A DNA stretch of 64,000 nt from Orychophragmus violaceus. Taxonomy: Eukaryota; Streptophyta; Magnoliopsida; Brassicales; Brassicaceae. Below, in pieces: positions 11,398-21,656 of the stretch. The DNA is taken from positions 74,965,823 to 75,029,822 of the forward strand of contig CM058239.1 in assembly GCA_030180135.1 (NCBI GenBank), written 5' to 3'. A model generated the notes under the pieces. That model had not been told where the DNA came from. It saw nothing but the letters and a program-made list of their open reading frames with translations, and made no database searches. The position numbers and the translations under genes are program-made. The first letter of the stretch is position 1. Every line of letters begins with the position of its first letter.

Positions 11398-12255
11398 ATG
11401 CTCCACAAGGCGATTATGATTAAGCAACAAGTCAAGAGGAGGGGATTCTCTAAACCGGCCTTCGCTCCAAAACCTAGCTACCAAGACAAAGGTAAGGCTC
11501 TTCCTCAAACAAATTCTGGTTTTAAGACTAATGCTTCTTCAAGTGTGGACAAAGGCAAAGCCGTGGAACCCACGAGCAGAGCTAGAGATATCAGGTGTTT
11601 TAGGTGTCATGGCCTAGGACATTATGCCAACAAATGCCCAAACCAAAAGATCATGATCCTGCTGGAAAATGGAGAGTATGAGTCCGAGGAGGAAAAGGAG
11701 GAACCAGAAGATGTAGGTCCGATCTTTGATGAGGAACCCAAACCCTATGACTATCCGGCTCAAGGCCAACTCCTAGTGACCCGGAGATCACTTAGTGTTC
11801 AGAACAAACCAGCCAATCTTAAACAAAGAGAGAATCTTTTCCATTCTCGTTGTTTTGTTAAGGATAAAGTTTGTTCTTTGATTATTGATGGTGGAAGTTG
11901 CACTAACGTGTCTAGTGATGTACTTGTTAGGAAACTTGGACTAGAGGTGAGACCGCACCCACGACCCTTCAAGTTGGAATGGCTAAACGAGGAAGGTGAA
12001 CTACATGTTAAGGAGCAAGTCACGGTTCCCATTACCATTGGCCGATATGAGGATGAGGTCATATGCAATGTTTTGCCCATGGACGTAAGCAATATCATCT
12101 TGGGAAGACCTTGGCAATTCGAAAAGAAAGTCATTCATGATGGCCACACAAACCGCCACACTTTTGATCATAAAGGAAAGAAAATAACTCTTGTTCCTTT
12201 ATCTCCGGCTGAAGTACACCAAGATCAGCTCCAACTCAAAAAGAACTGTGAGTAA
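11398..12255 (+). CDS. gag C-terminal part and aspartic protease of element B
   Basis: This 285-residue open stretch starts downstream of the broken part of gag. A zinc knuckle C-x2-C-x4-H-x4-C lies at residues 67-80. An acidic linker follows. The retropepsin centre is LIIDGGSCTN around residues 161-170, with the DGG form of the catalytic triad seen in plant chromoviruses, and ILGRPW further on matches the conserved distal protease motif. It ends in TAA (12253-12255) about 110 bases before the RT frame. In a working element it would be one frame with gag. The first methionine here is probably not a natural start. Confidence 0.75.
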   Translation: MLHKAIMIKQQVKRRGFSKPAFAPKPSYQDKGKALPQTNSGFKTNASSSVDKGKAVEPTSRARDIRCFRCHGLGHYANKCPNQKIMILLENGEYESEEEKEEPEDVGPIFDEEPKPYDYPAQGQLLVTRRSLSVQNKPANLKQRENLFHSRCFVKDKVCSLIIDGGSCTNVSSDVLVRKLGLEVRPHPRPFKLEWLNEEGELHVKEQVTVPITIGRYEDEVICNVLPMDVSNIILGRPWQFEKKVIHDGHTNRHTFDHKGKKITLVPLSPAEVHQDQLQLKKNCE

Positions 12256-12363
12256 GAGAAGCAACAAGAAGCTTCCAAAGAACCGGTCCGAAAATCCAAC
12301 TTCTACATCAAGCCAAGTCAGGTAAGGAAAACTCTGTTTTCTCAACAATCCTTTATCTTACTT

Positions 12364-13839
12364 GTGTTTAAAGAAACACTAATGGCTTCTAACCCAGCAC
12401 CGGAGATTCCGAGTGAACTTCAAGCTTTGATGAACAGGTTCAGTGACATGTTCCCTGAAGAGACTCATAGTGGTTTGCCACCAATCCGTGGGATTGAGCA
12501 TCAAATCGACCTTGTGCCGGGAGCATCTCTTCCAAACCAACCTGCTTATCGAACAAACTCGGTTGAAACCAAGGAACTTCAGAGGCAAGTGAATGACCTA
12601 ATGGAGAAAGGATACATCCGAGAGAGCTTAAGCATGTGTGTTGTACCGGTCTTACTTGTTCCAAAGAAAGACGGCACTTGGAGATTGTGCGTGGACTGCC
12701 AAGCCATCAACAACATAACAGTTAAGTACCTCCATCCCATTCCTCGTCTTGATGATATGCTTGATGAATTGCATGGTTCCAAAGTATTTTCTAAGATAGA
12801 TCTTAAGAGTAGATACCATCAAATTCGTATGAAAGAAGGGGATGAGTGGAAAACGGCTTTAAAAACTAAACATGGGTTGTATGAATGGTTAGTTATGCCG
12901 TTTGGGTTAACAAATGCACCAAGTAATTTCATGAGATTGATGAACCATGTTCTTAGAGCTTATATTGGTAAATTTGTTGTTGTGTACTTTGATGACATTC
13001 TTGTCTATAGAAAAAGTTTGAATGAACATGTTAGACATCTAGAGAAAGTCTTAGAAGTACTTAGATAATAAAGCTTGTATGCCAATGCTTCAAAATGCAC
13101 TTTTGGAACGTATCATCTAGTTTTCTTCGGTTTTGTTGAAGGAGCAGATGGCATCCTAGTAGATGAGGAGAATATCAAGGCAATCCGAGATTGGCCGAGT
13201 CCCAAAACCGTTGGCGAGGTCAGAAGCTTTTACGGCTTGGCCGGCTTTTATAGACGCTTTGTTTGGGACTTCAGCACGATTGCGGCTCCTCTCACTGAGG
13301 TTATCAAGAAGAACGTTGGGTTCAAATGGGAGCAAGCTTAGGAGGATGCATTTCAGACTCTAAAAAGGAAGTTAACCCAAGCTCCATTACTTGTTCTTCC
13401 TGTTTTTCTTAAAACCTTTGAGATTGAATGTGATGCCTCAGGTGTCGGTATTGGTTTTATTCTTATGTAGGAAGGAAAACCCATTGCATTCTTTAGTGAG
13501 AAGTTAGGTGGTGGTACTCTCAATTATCCCACCTATGACAAGGAGCTTTATGCATTGGTACGGGTGCTCCAAACGTGGCAACATTATCTTTGGCCTAAGG
13601 AGTTTGTTATTCACACTGATCACCAATCTCTTAGACATCTCAAAGGCCAACAAAAGCTGAACAAATGGCATGCACGTTGGATGCAATTCATAGAAACCTT
13701 CCCATATGTCATTAAGTACAAACAAGGTAAGGAGAACATAGTGGCCGATGCACTATCTCGCAGGTATGTACTTATATCCTCTCTTGGAACCAAACTCTTG
13801 GGATTTGAGTTCATAAAAGGCTTGTATGAAACAGATTAA
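12364..13839 (+). pseudogene. Reverse transcriptase and RNase H of element B
   Basis: The RT part (12364-13068) holds LVPKKDGTWRLCVDCQAIN, the FSKIDLKS stretch and the catalytic YFDD box near 12985. Two stops in a row (TAATAA) follow at 13066-13071, where homology continues with YANASKCTFG. RNase H and its connection run to 13839 and include HTDHQSLRHL and DALSRR. Further stops are at 13339-13341 (TAG), 13468-13470 (TAG) and 13837-13839. The two TAG codons sit where a CAG glutamine would be expected, the change produced by loss of a methylated C. Confidence 0.82.
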
Positions 13840-13857
13840 GACTTTAGGGAACCATTC

Positions 13858-14387
13858 TTGGCTTGTCAAAAGCATGGCCACGGCAAGTACTTTATCTTAG
13901 AAGGTTTTCTTTTCTTTGATAATCGGTTATGTGTGCCTCACTGTTCTTTGAGGGAATTGTTTACCAGGGAAGCTCACGGAGGAGGCTTGATGGGACATTT
14001 TGGACAAGCCAGAACACTAAAGGTGCTTGAGGATCACTTCTATTGGCCAAGCCTAAAGAAGGACGTGGAAAGGATTTGCAGCCGGTGTGTCACTTGCAAG
14101 AAAGCTAAGTCCAAAAACACCTCTCAAGGTTTGTACTCTCCTCTTCATGTCCCCTCTCATCCTTGGATTGATTTATCTATGGACTTTGCTCTTGGTTTGC
14201 CTAAGTCTAGGACTGGTAAGGATTCGATCTTTGTGGTTGTAGATAGGTTTTCGAAAATGGCTCATTTCATTCCTTGTTTAAAAACCAATGATGCATCTCA
14301 CATTGTCGACTTGTTCTGTAAAGAGATTGTTAGACTTCATGGCATGCCTAGGACCATTGTTTCTGATCGTGATACTAAGTTCTTAAG
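13858..14387 (+). pseudogene. Integrase of element B, cut by copia C1
   Basis: The frame carries the HHCC zinc domain (GHFGQARTL, then CSRCVTCKKAK), followed by the catalytic core start WIDLSMDFALGLP and VSDRDTKF with the second aspartate. It breaks at 14387, exactly at the LTR border of copia C1. The third catalytic residue, the C-terminal domain and any chromodomain are missing from the window, because homology on the far side of C1 resumes only in the 3' LTR. Confidence 0.85.
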
Positions 14388-14710
14388 TGTTGGAAAACTC
14401 GAGTGAACCCTAGAAGAGAGAACGTCTTGAGGAATACTTAGAGAGAAACAATATTGAGGTAAATACCCTTTTGTCAAGGGTTCCTATATTTCGTGTGTTA
14501 ATATTTACAAACCCTTGGACCCCTTTATATATTGCCCCAAAAACCAATACATTAGACAATAGAAACCCTAACGAGATCTTTTCATTCTCTCGATACAAGG
14601 AGAAACTAAACCGCCATTCCTTTGCTCACTCAAGAAAGACCCCTTTGCAGTACCTTGAGATTTAAGTCACCTTAGAATAACAAACTCCACCTTGACGAAA
14701 AGTCTCAACA
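14388..14710 (-). repeat. 3' LTR of copia C1
   Basis: This 323-base LTR runs from TGTTGG to CTCAACA on the + strand. The pol frame of the element ends inside it, at 14662. Confidence 0.9.
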
Positions 14711-16395
14711 ATGTTACCTTCTGACTCTCCTAACGTCTGAGGGGTTACCATTTGGAGCAGTTCAAGACAATGTCTGAACTTCCCCATAGGAACTGGCTTG
14801 GTCAACATGTCATCTGCATTCTCCAACGTAGACACCTTCTGCAATAAGATTTCTCCAGAAGCTGCTAACTCCCTGATTTTGTGAAACCTTATAACAATGT
14901 GCTTCGTCCTTGCATGATACACTTGATTCTTTTCCAGATACAGCGCACTCTGGCTATCACAGTATAGCTGAACTCCACGTTTCTCAACAACCAACTCTGC
15001 CACAAGCCCTCGCACCCAAAGTGCCTCCTTAGCTGCCTCACCCATTGCCATATACTCAGCTTCCGTGGTTGACATGGCTACAATATACTGTACCACGGAT
15101 CTCAAACAAATAGGTCCTCCTGATAGTGTAAACACATACCCCGTAGTGGACCTTCTATTGTCTAGATCACCACCATAATCTGAATCAACGAACCCCACAA
15201 CTGATGCACTTCCCTGACCGCCAAACATAATCCCACAATTAGTAGAACCCTTCAAATACCTGAGTATCCATTTCACTGCTTCCCAATGATCTCTTCCAGG
15301 ATTCGACATGTACTTACTAACTTGACTGACTGCTTGAGCCAAATCAGGCCTGGTGCAAACCATAGTATACATTAGGCAACCAACCGCACTTGCATAAGGA
15401 ACTTGGGCCATATCTTTGATGTCCTCAACGGACTTAGGACACTGCTTCGCTGAGAGATTGAAATGATTCGCCAAAGGTGTAGAAACTGTCCTTGCTTTTG
15501 ACATGTCAAAGCGTTCTACCACCTTCTCTATGTAGCTCTTTTGAGAAAGCCATAACCTCTTAGAGCTCCTCTCTCTGCGAATCTCCATCCCAAGGATCTT
15601 CTTTGCAGCACCAAGATCCTTCATTTCAAACTCTTTTCCCAGTAGTCCTTTCAACTCAGCAATATCATTCATATTGCTCGCAGAAATAAGCATATCATCA
15701 ATGTATAGCAGAAGGAATATGGGAGAATGGCTATCAAGGTACCTTGTGTAAACGCAGCAATCATACTCACATCTTTGGTAGCCAATTTCCAGCATATAAG
15801 AGTCAAAACATTTGTACCATTGTCTTGGGGCTTGCTTCAATCCTTATAAGGACTTCTTCAACTTACACACAAGCTTCTCCTCACCTGGCTTTACAAACCT
15901 CTCAGGCTGCTCCATATAGATTTCCTCTTCCAAATTTCCAAGAAGAAACGCAGTCTTCACATCTATTTGTTCAAGATGATAATCCCACTCCGCTACCAAT
16001 GCTAACACAACTCGTATGGAAGTGTGTCTAACCACAGGTGAAAAGATCTCATCATAATCCACCCCTTTCTTCTGTGAGTATCCTTTTGCCACCAACCTTG
16101 CCTTGAACCTTGATACTTCTTTCTCAGAGTCCCCTGGTTTTACCTTGAAAACCTATTTGCATCCAACCGCCTTCTTTCCTTTAGGTAAAGGAACAAGATC
16201 CCATGTCTGATTCTTATCCATACTCTCGATTTCCTCTGTTGCAGCTTCCAGCCATTGCTCTTTCTCCTGGCTGGTAATAGCCTCTAGAAAATTAGCTGGA
16301 TCATCTGTACCAACAACCAAGGCATAGCTCACCATGTCTTCAAAACCGAATCTCTTTGGTGGTTTGGAAACTCTCTTTTCTCTGTTACATACCAA
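14662..16395 (-). pseudogene. Reverse transcriptase and RNase H of copia C1
   Basis: The 5' part (16153-16395) is the region before RT (WLEAATEEIESM). The motif DVKTAFLLGNLEEEIYMEQPE lies near 15930. A stop replaces the tyrosine of the usual SLYGLKQ motif at about 15843-15848, and the frame goes on as KQAPRQWYKC. The catalytic box YIDDMLIS lies near 15690, and RNase H shows FVDSDYGGD, STTEAEY and CDSQSALY. Another stop near 16153 stands where tryptophan is expected. The 392-residue 3' stretch is otherwise open, ending in the LTR. Confidence 0.85.
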
Positions 16396-16529
16396 AGTCT
16401 CCTCTGCTTTCTTTTCAACACGTTTTTCTACCTCCTACTCCTCCACAACAGGCTGCTCATCACTCTCTGCTGCTGGTCTATCTTCTATAGACTCCTGAAT
16501 TTCCCCAGAATCTGTGTTAGTCTCAATGG

Positions 16530-17746
16530 TTACAGGAACTTGTTCTGACCTCGCCTGCTGCACCATATACTGCTCATCAAAGACCACATCTTGACTAAAC
16601 ACCCTTTCTTATCTTCAGGATCCCATAACTTGAAGCCCTTCACACCTTTCTCAAAACCCAGAAAAATGCACTTCTTTGACTTACAATCAAGCTTTAATCT
16701 TTCGTCACCCAGAATAAGCATATAAGCTGGACATCCGAAAATCTTCAAGTTTGAAAGATCAACATCTTTCCCAGACCAAATTTCTTCAGCTATCTTTCCC
16801 TCCAAGGAACTCCTTGGCAATCTATTGATGAGATAGACCGCCATGTTTACTGCCTCTGCCCTGAACCGCTTTGAGAGCCATGCATTCAACCTCAAACACC
16901 TAGCCTTCTCTGCAACTGAACGGTTCATCCTTTCACTGACACCGTTTTGATGTGGTGTTTTCCGCACTGTGAAGTGCCTCTGAATACCATGCTCCTCACA
17001 AAACTTCTGGAATGCTCCATCAGTATACTTCGTGCCATTATCCGATCTAAGATACTTTATCCTTCTTCCTGTCTGATTCTCTATTTCAGCCTTCCAAATC
17101 TTGAATTTTTCAAATACTTCAGATTTTTGCCTAAGTACACCCAGACTTTCCTGGAGAAGTCATCGATGAACAAAACAAAATATCTAGACCGTCCCAATGA
17201 CTCTTCCCGAGTTGGCCCCCACACATGAGAATGGACATAGTCTAGAAGACCTTTTGTCGTGTGTTCCCCTGTCTTGAACGAAACTTTGATCTGCTTTCTC
17301 TTCACACAGAATTTGCAGAATTCCATCTTGCAGCTCTTCAACCCATCCATCAACCCCCTCTTGTGGATTTCATTAAGACCATTCTCACCAATATTACCCA
17401 TACGCATATGCCATAAAGATGTAGCCTCTGCTTCAGAAACCGCAGATGAGGCTTCTCCACCTACAACCACGTTCCCTATCATCCGATATACATTACCAGA
17501 TGTCATCTATCCCTTCATCACGACCTTGGATCCTTTACACACCTTCAAAACGTTTTCTCCTTCATCACCTTCGAATTTGAATCCATTTTTATGAAGTGTG
17601 CCCAAGGAAATCAGATTCTTCTTCACGCCTGGAATATGTCTTACATTCGTCAATATTCTGATGCTACCATCATACATGCGAAACTTCACCTGTCCAGTTC
17701 CAATAATACCACAAACCTTTTCATCTGCCAACTGAACAGAACCCAT
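16530..17746 (-). pseudogene. Protease end and integrase of copia C1
   Basis: The upstream part (17507-17746) reads through the protease tail (VRHIPGVKKNLISLG). The integrase zinc region has WHMRMGNIGE and CKFCVKRKQ, and HSHVWGP marks the first catalytic aspartate region. The core is broken near 17081. It resumes from 16967 with TPHQNGVSERMNR, which carries the catalytic glutamate. Stops and a frameshift separate the pieces. Confidence 0.8.
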
Positions 17747-17758
17747 ATTTCTAGACCA

Positions 17759-18691
17759 TTACGTGTCGAACCATTCCTTATTGGGAGTCATATGGAAGGA
17801 TGCACCAGTATCAAGTATCCAAGAATCTAAGTGATTCCCTGAAGTGACAGCAAGCATATCATAATTGATATCTTCTGAAACATCCTTTGCATGGACCATA
17901 TTTGCAGACTTTGAAGAGTCCTGTGAATCCCTGCCTCCATTCTGTTTCCTGGCTAAACAGTCTCTCTTGAAGTGACCCTTCTTGCCACAACCGAAATAGA
18001 CTCCTTTAACTGATTTTGGTTTTGATTTTCCTCTACTACCTCCATATGTCTGTTTCTCTGTTGACCTCCCTCGCTCCTTGTTGTAATTCACATACAACCC
18101 GTCTCCCTCAGACTTAGTATCCGTGTTACCTAGACGTCGCTCATGATGAGATATAAGCGACGAAGTAACAGTATCCAGACTTATCGTGGTTTTGTTACAC
18201 GCTAAGGCTGTTAACAAAGTCTCATAAGACGAGGGCAAAGAACACAGCAGAATCATGGCTTTATCCTCATCCTCAATATCCTCACCCACATGCGTCAGAT
18301 CTGTGATGATTTGGTTAAACGCGTTTACGTGCTGAACCAGATATCCTCCTTCAGCCATCTTAAAACGGTATAACTTCTGCTTGAGAAATAACTTAGAAGA
18401 CAACGACCTCGACAAATACAACTTCTCCAACTTATCCCATATAGCCTTCGGAGTTGTAAGATCCATTACCTGATTAGTAATCTCGTCTGAAAGACACAAA
18501 AGAATTGTCTAGGTGGCCTTGTCTATCATCTCCTCCCAATCATCATCCTTGATCGCTTCTGGTTTCGTCTCTAACAACGCCTTCTTCATCCCCTGATGCG
18601 ATAACAGGTCCTTCACTCGAAGTTGCCATAGACCAAAGTTTCCCTTCCCATCGAAACGAGTAACGTCGAACTTAAGAGAACTTCCGGTCAT
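17759..18691 (-). pseudogene. gag of copia C1, including the protease start
   Basis: The likely start is the ATG of MTGSSLKFD at 18691, just inside the primer site. A stop near 18509 splits the N-terminal part from the rest. The main part contains the copia gag core, then FGCGKKGHFKRDC, a zinc knuckle whose first cysteine is replaced by tyrosine, and finally the protease centre WILDTGASFHMTP. The element therefore had one polyprotein frame. Confidence 0.82.
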
Positions 18692-18702
18692 CGAAACCTT
18701 GT

Positions 18703-18714
18703 GCTCTGATACCA
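18703..18714 (-). other. Primer-binding site of copia C1
   Basis: On the minus strand this reads TGGTATCAGAGC, two bases from the LTR border at 18717. It is the tRNA-Met type. Confidence 0.88.
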
Positions 18715-18716
18715 CT

Positions 18717-19038
18717 TGTTGGAAAACTCGAGTGAACACTAGAAGAGAGAATGTCTTGCAGAATACTTAGAGAGAAATTTTTTTGAGGCAAATACCCTTT
18801 TGTCTAGGTTTTCTATATTTCATGTGTTAATATTTACAAACCCTTGGACCCCTTTATATACTGCCCCAAAACTTGATACAATAGACAATAGAAACCTAAC
18901 GAGATCTTTTCATTCTCTCGATACAAGGAGAAACTAAACCGCCATTCCTTTGCTCACTCAAGAAAGGCCCCTTTGCAGTACCTTGAGATTTAAGTCACCT
19001 TAGAATAACAAACTCCACCTTGACGAAAAATCTCAACA
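18717..19038 (-). repeat. 5' LTR of copia C1
   Basis: This 322-base partner of 14388-14710 has a TATA-like TATATAAAGG on the minus strand at 18851-18860. It contains the first part of the 398-base array. Confidence 0.88.
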
Positions 19039-20147
19039 ATGTCACCTTCTGACTCTCGTAACGTCTGAGGGGTCACCATCTTCCTCTAGCACCGGAAGAT
19101 CTGGAGCGGTTCAAGACAATGTCTGAACTTCCCCGTAGGAACTGGCTTGGTCAACATGTCAGCTGCATTCTCCAACGGAGACACCTTCTACAATAAGATT
19201 TCTCCAGAAACTGCTAACTCCTTGATTTTGTGAAACCTTATAGCAATGTGCTTCGTCCTTGCATGATACACTTGATTCTTTGCCAGATACAGCGCACTCT
19301 GGCTATCACAGTGTAGTTGAACTCCACCTTCGGCCCGTGACATTCCTTTAATCACTCAAGAAAGGCCCCTTTGCAGTACCTTGAGGTTTAAGTCACCTTA
19401 GAATAACAAACTCCACCTTGACAAAAAGTTTCAACAATGTCACCTTCTGACTCTCCTAACGTCTGAGGGGTCACCATCTTCCTCTAGCACCGGAAGATCT
19501 GGAGCAGTTCAAGACAATGTCCGAACTTCCCCGTAGGAACTGGCTTGGTCAACATGTCCGCTGCATTCTCCAACGTAGACACCTTCAGCAATAATATTTC
19601 TCCAAAAGCTGCTAACTCCCTAATTTTGTGAAACCTTATAGCAATGTGCTTCGTCCTTGCATGATACACTTGATTCTTTGCCAGATACAGCGCACTCTGG
19701 CTATCACAGTGTAGCTGAACTCCACCTTCGGCCCGTGACATTCCTTTGATCACTCAAGAAAGGCCCCTTTGCAGTACCTTGAGATTTAAGTCACCTTAGA
19801 ATAACAAACTCCACCTTAACAAAAAATCTCAACAATGTCACCTTCTGACTCTCCTAGCGTCTGAGGGGTCACCATCTTCCTCTAGCACCGGAAGATCTGG
19901 AGCAGTTCAAGACAATGTCTGAACTTCCCTGTAGGAACTGGATTGGTCAACATGTTAGCTGCATTCTCCAACGTAGACACCTTCTGCAATAAGATTTCTC
20001 CAGCAGCTGCTAACTCCCTGATTTTGTGAAACCTTATAGTAATGTGCTTCGTCCTTGCATGATACAAGTGATTCTTTGCCAGATACAACGCACTCTGGCT
20101 ATCACAGTGTAGCTGAACTCCACCTTCGGCCCGTGACATTCCTTTGC
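18954..20147 (-). repeat. Exact tandem array, 3 x 398 bases, of copia LTR end plus RNase H
   Basis: TCACTCAAG starts at 18954, 19352, 19750 and, as the beginning of a fourth copy, at 20148, so the period is exactly 398. Each unit joins about 85 bases of copia LTR end to about 310 bases of the 3' coding end. That coding end reads on the minus strand as SRAEGGVQLHCDSQSALYL through the RNase H end. The equivalent coding place in C1 (near 14975) has a different sequence, so at least two units derive from a related copia subfamily. The joint lies in CATTCCTTTG, which also occurs in the LTR (18943-18952). The array stops at about 20151 against B's LTR. Confidence 0.92.
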
Positions 20148-20151
20148 TCAC

Positions 20152-20412
20152 TTTGGAATACATCGATTTTTATCTTCTTTTGAGAGTACATCTCTTTGTT
20201 CTTGAGTGAACATCTTTCGGTTCTTTGCAAGGGTTACTTCCAAGCATCAAACTTCTTAGAATTTCGGGGTTAAGGGTTACTTCTTCGATTTCTTTGAAGT
20301 GGGGAATACCAAAGGCCTTCTGCAACCTTTGACGGTCTCCATCGATCCACCACTGATCCGTGATCAGCCTATCCTTCGATCCATCAAAGAGTCAATCCTA
20401 TCCAGGAACTCA
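20152..20412 (+). repeat. Remnant of the 3' LTR of element B
   Basis: This matches the last 260 bases of the B LTR (compare 5729-5988) up to the end GGAACTCA. The left side is cut at TTTGGAATAC by the copia array. It shows that the missing part of B (integrase end and start of the 3' LTR) was deleted together with C1's right target duplication. Confidence 0.88.
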
Positions 20413-20806
20413 TTAGGAAGGCAGCCCTAGGTCCGCAACCATAGATTGGTAGTTATTCGTAAGTTGATTGTAATGTGCCTTCGGGCATTGCTTGCAAGGT
20501 GATATTAGCTTATAACTTGTTTCGTAGTTGTATGGCGTAAGCCGGGATCGCGGATTCCTTAGTCCGCCCTCACTGGGTAATTGTGTTTGAAACAATTACT
20601 GAGGTCTCTCTTTTCCTTCCCCGTGCATTTTCCCCTCGCAGGTCCGGATGCAGGATTGGCAATAAATCGATGCTATTGGTGGATTTGAACCGATGAAAGC
20701 GCGTAGGATTCCTGGTACCAGATTGAGAAGGCAGCCGGTTGGACCGTTCCGGTTCAACGGGTACCCTAATACCGCGTCTCCGATTCGCCGGGAGACGGGT
20801 GTTACA
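20413..20806 (-). repeat. LTR-like fragment D, minus strand
   Basis: The reverse complement begins TGTAACACCCG at 20806, a typical plant LTR start, and matches 63277 to about 63590 over most of its length. Shared parts include the CGGAGACGCGG-type start, GTTTCAAACACAATTAC and GCTAATATCACC. It has no coding capacity. The left end abuts B's LTR, so the other end is lost. It is probably a solo or truncated LTR of a gypsy-like family; the family assignment is an inference. Confidence 0.7.
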
Positions 20807-20975
20807 TTATGTATGATGCAGGAAGATAAATAATGTGGGATAAGGAGCATCACGTTTTCAGTTCAGAAAGAAGAGAAAATCTGGTGGCCACGATTGTTGA
20901 AATCGGAAGAGAAACTCGCACCTTACATTAAAGCGACTGAAATAAATGGTGTGGTGAAGATGAGGAACTCAACTG
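20807..20975 (+). pseudogene. Fragment of a p23-type Hsp90 co-chaperone gene
   Basis: From about 20837 the translation reads IRSITFSVQKEEKIWW and then RLLKSEEKLAPYIK. After a one-base shift it continues NKWCGEDEE. This is the end of the CS domain of plant p23 co-chaperones, which bind Hsp90. A stop in the upstream part and the frameshift after APYIK disable it. Just after the match GTACGT could be a splice donor, followed by AT-rich intron-like DNA (20976-21057) into which C2 inserted, so this is a genomic rather than a processed copy. The 5' side is cut by LTR fragment D. The p23 identification is from memory of the family. Confidence 0.7.
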
Positions 20976-21057
20976 TACGTCTTAAGATCTCATTCTTCAA
21001 GTCAACGTTTATTTAAAAATTATTTTAAAAAATAATAATAATAATTTTGTTTGTTTC

Positions 21058-21504
21058 TGATAGTTTTGGAGATTAAACATTAGGGTTCTTGAGTAGAATG
21101 AGGCGCAAAGTTAGAGAGAAAGAGAGAGTCTCAAAACCCTTAACATTCATTTTGAGGTTACAAGACATTATATAGGTGATTCAGCCTTACAATGGTTTAA
21201 CCTAATAGAGAAAGGGACAAAATGCATAATAAAACAATAAGGACAGCATCTTCTGAACCATGGCAGGTTTGGCAGGAGAGAGAGAGGGTGTGGACCACTT
21301 GTGGTCCTCACCATTGGCGCCATTCTTCCTACAAACTCCTAACGGCTCTATTGCTCCTCCTTGTCCCAAATTATGCACATTACTTGAATGATCATTTTCT
21401 GATCATAACTAGATGTCCCCATCTTTGCACTTTATCAATGTGCAAGTCTTGCGCACTTTTAGATAATGCACAGCCTTAACATCTTGATCTCATCATGATC
21501 AATA
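21058..21504 (-). repeat. 3' LTR of copia C2
   Basis: This 447-base LTR runs on the + strand from TGATAG to TCAATA. It is followed by CTCCCCCTC, the complement of the polypurine tract. Confidence 0.93.
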
Positions 21505-21656
21505 CTCCCCCTCAAGTTCAGACTTTGGAATCACCCTAAAGACTGAACTTGGAATGATCATGGCAACACCTCATTAAAAACCTTGATGTGGAAAACCACT
21601 TGGGACAAAACCACATCAAGGGAAAAAGAGTATGCCGCTCATGAATCAGGAGAGTT

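Larger units (their letters stand above)
5271..11519 (+). repeat. Exact tandem triplication, 3 x 2083 bases, of LTR-PBS-gag
   Basis: Units are 5271-7353, 7354-9436 and 9437-11519. Each holds the 3' part of the LTR (to about 5988, 8071 and 10154), a primer site, the leader and the gag start. The unit begins at TTTTAAGACTA (5271, 7354, 9437), which also occurs where the unique gag sequence resumes (11520). Only a few substitutions separate the copies, for example TATAATTT versus TAGAATTT near 5833/7916, and a CGT/CAT change near 9243/11326. All three carry the same broken gag with a TAG near 7211, 9294 and 11377, so that damage came before the amplification. Confidence 0.95.
14388..19038 (-). 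mobile_element. Copia element C1, old and inactive
   Basis: This minus-strand Ty1/copia element has LTRs at 14388-14710 and 18717-19038 (TGTTGG...CAACA). The primer site lies beside the right LTR. Domain order on the minus strand is gag, protease, integrase, RT, RNase H, the copia order. Many substitutions separate the LTRs (for example near 14403/18732 and 14450/18779), so the insertion is older than A, C2 or C3. Stops interrupt all domains. The left flanking bases TTAAG (14383-14387) have no partner after 19038, because LTR/RNase H repeats of a related copia follow directly. Confidence 0.9.
1..20412 (+). mobile_element. Element B: damaged Ty3/gypsy chromovirus-like element
   Basis: This plus-strand gypsy element is interrupted by A (72-5131) and C1 with its array (14388 to about 20150). 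In order it shows: part of the 5' LTR, three tandem copies of a 2083-base LTR-PBS-gag unit, one full gag-protease (to 12255), RT with a YFDD box, RNase H, integrase up to 14387, and a 3' LTR remnant (20152-20412). The order protease-RT-RNase H-integrase is that of Ty3/gypsy. The protein style (zinc knuckle, a DGG protease centre, the VVYFDDILVY stretch) suggests a chromovirus, perhaps the Reina or a related clade; no chromodomain is visible because the integrase end is missing. Several stops and frameshifts make it inactive. Confidence 0.8.

Noticed and set aside
20807..20975. A functional p23 gene
   Set aside because: It is a single partial exon with a stop and a frameshift, cut by an LTR on one side and a copia element on the other.
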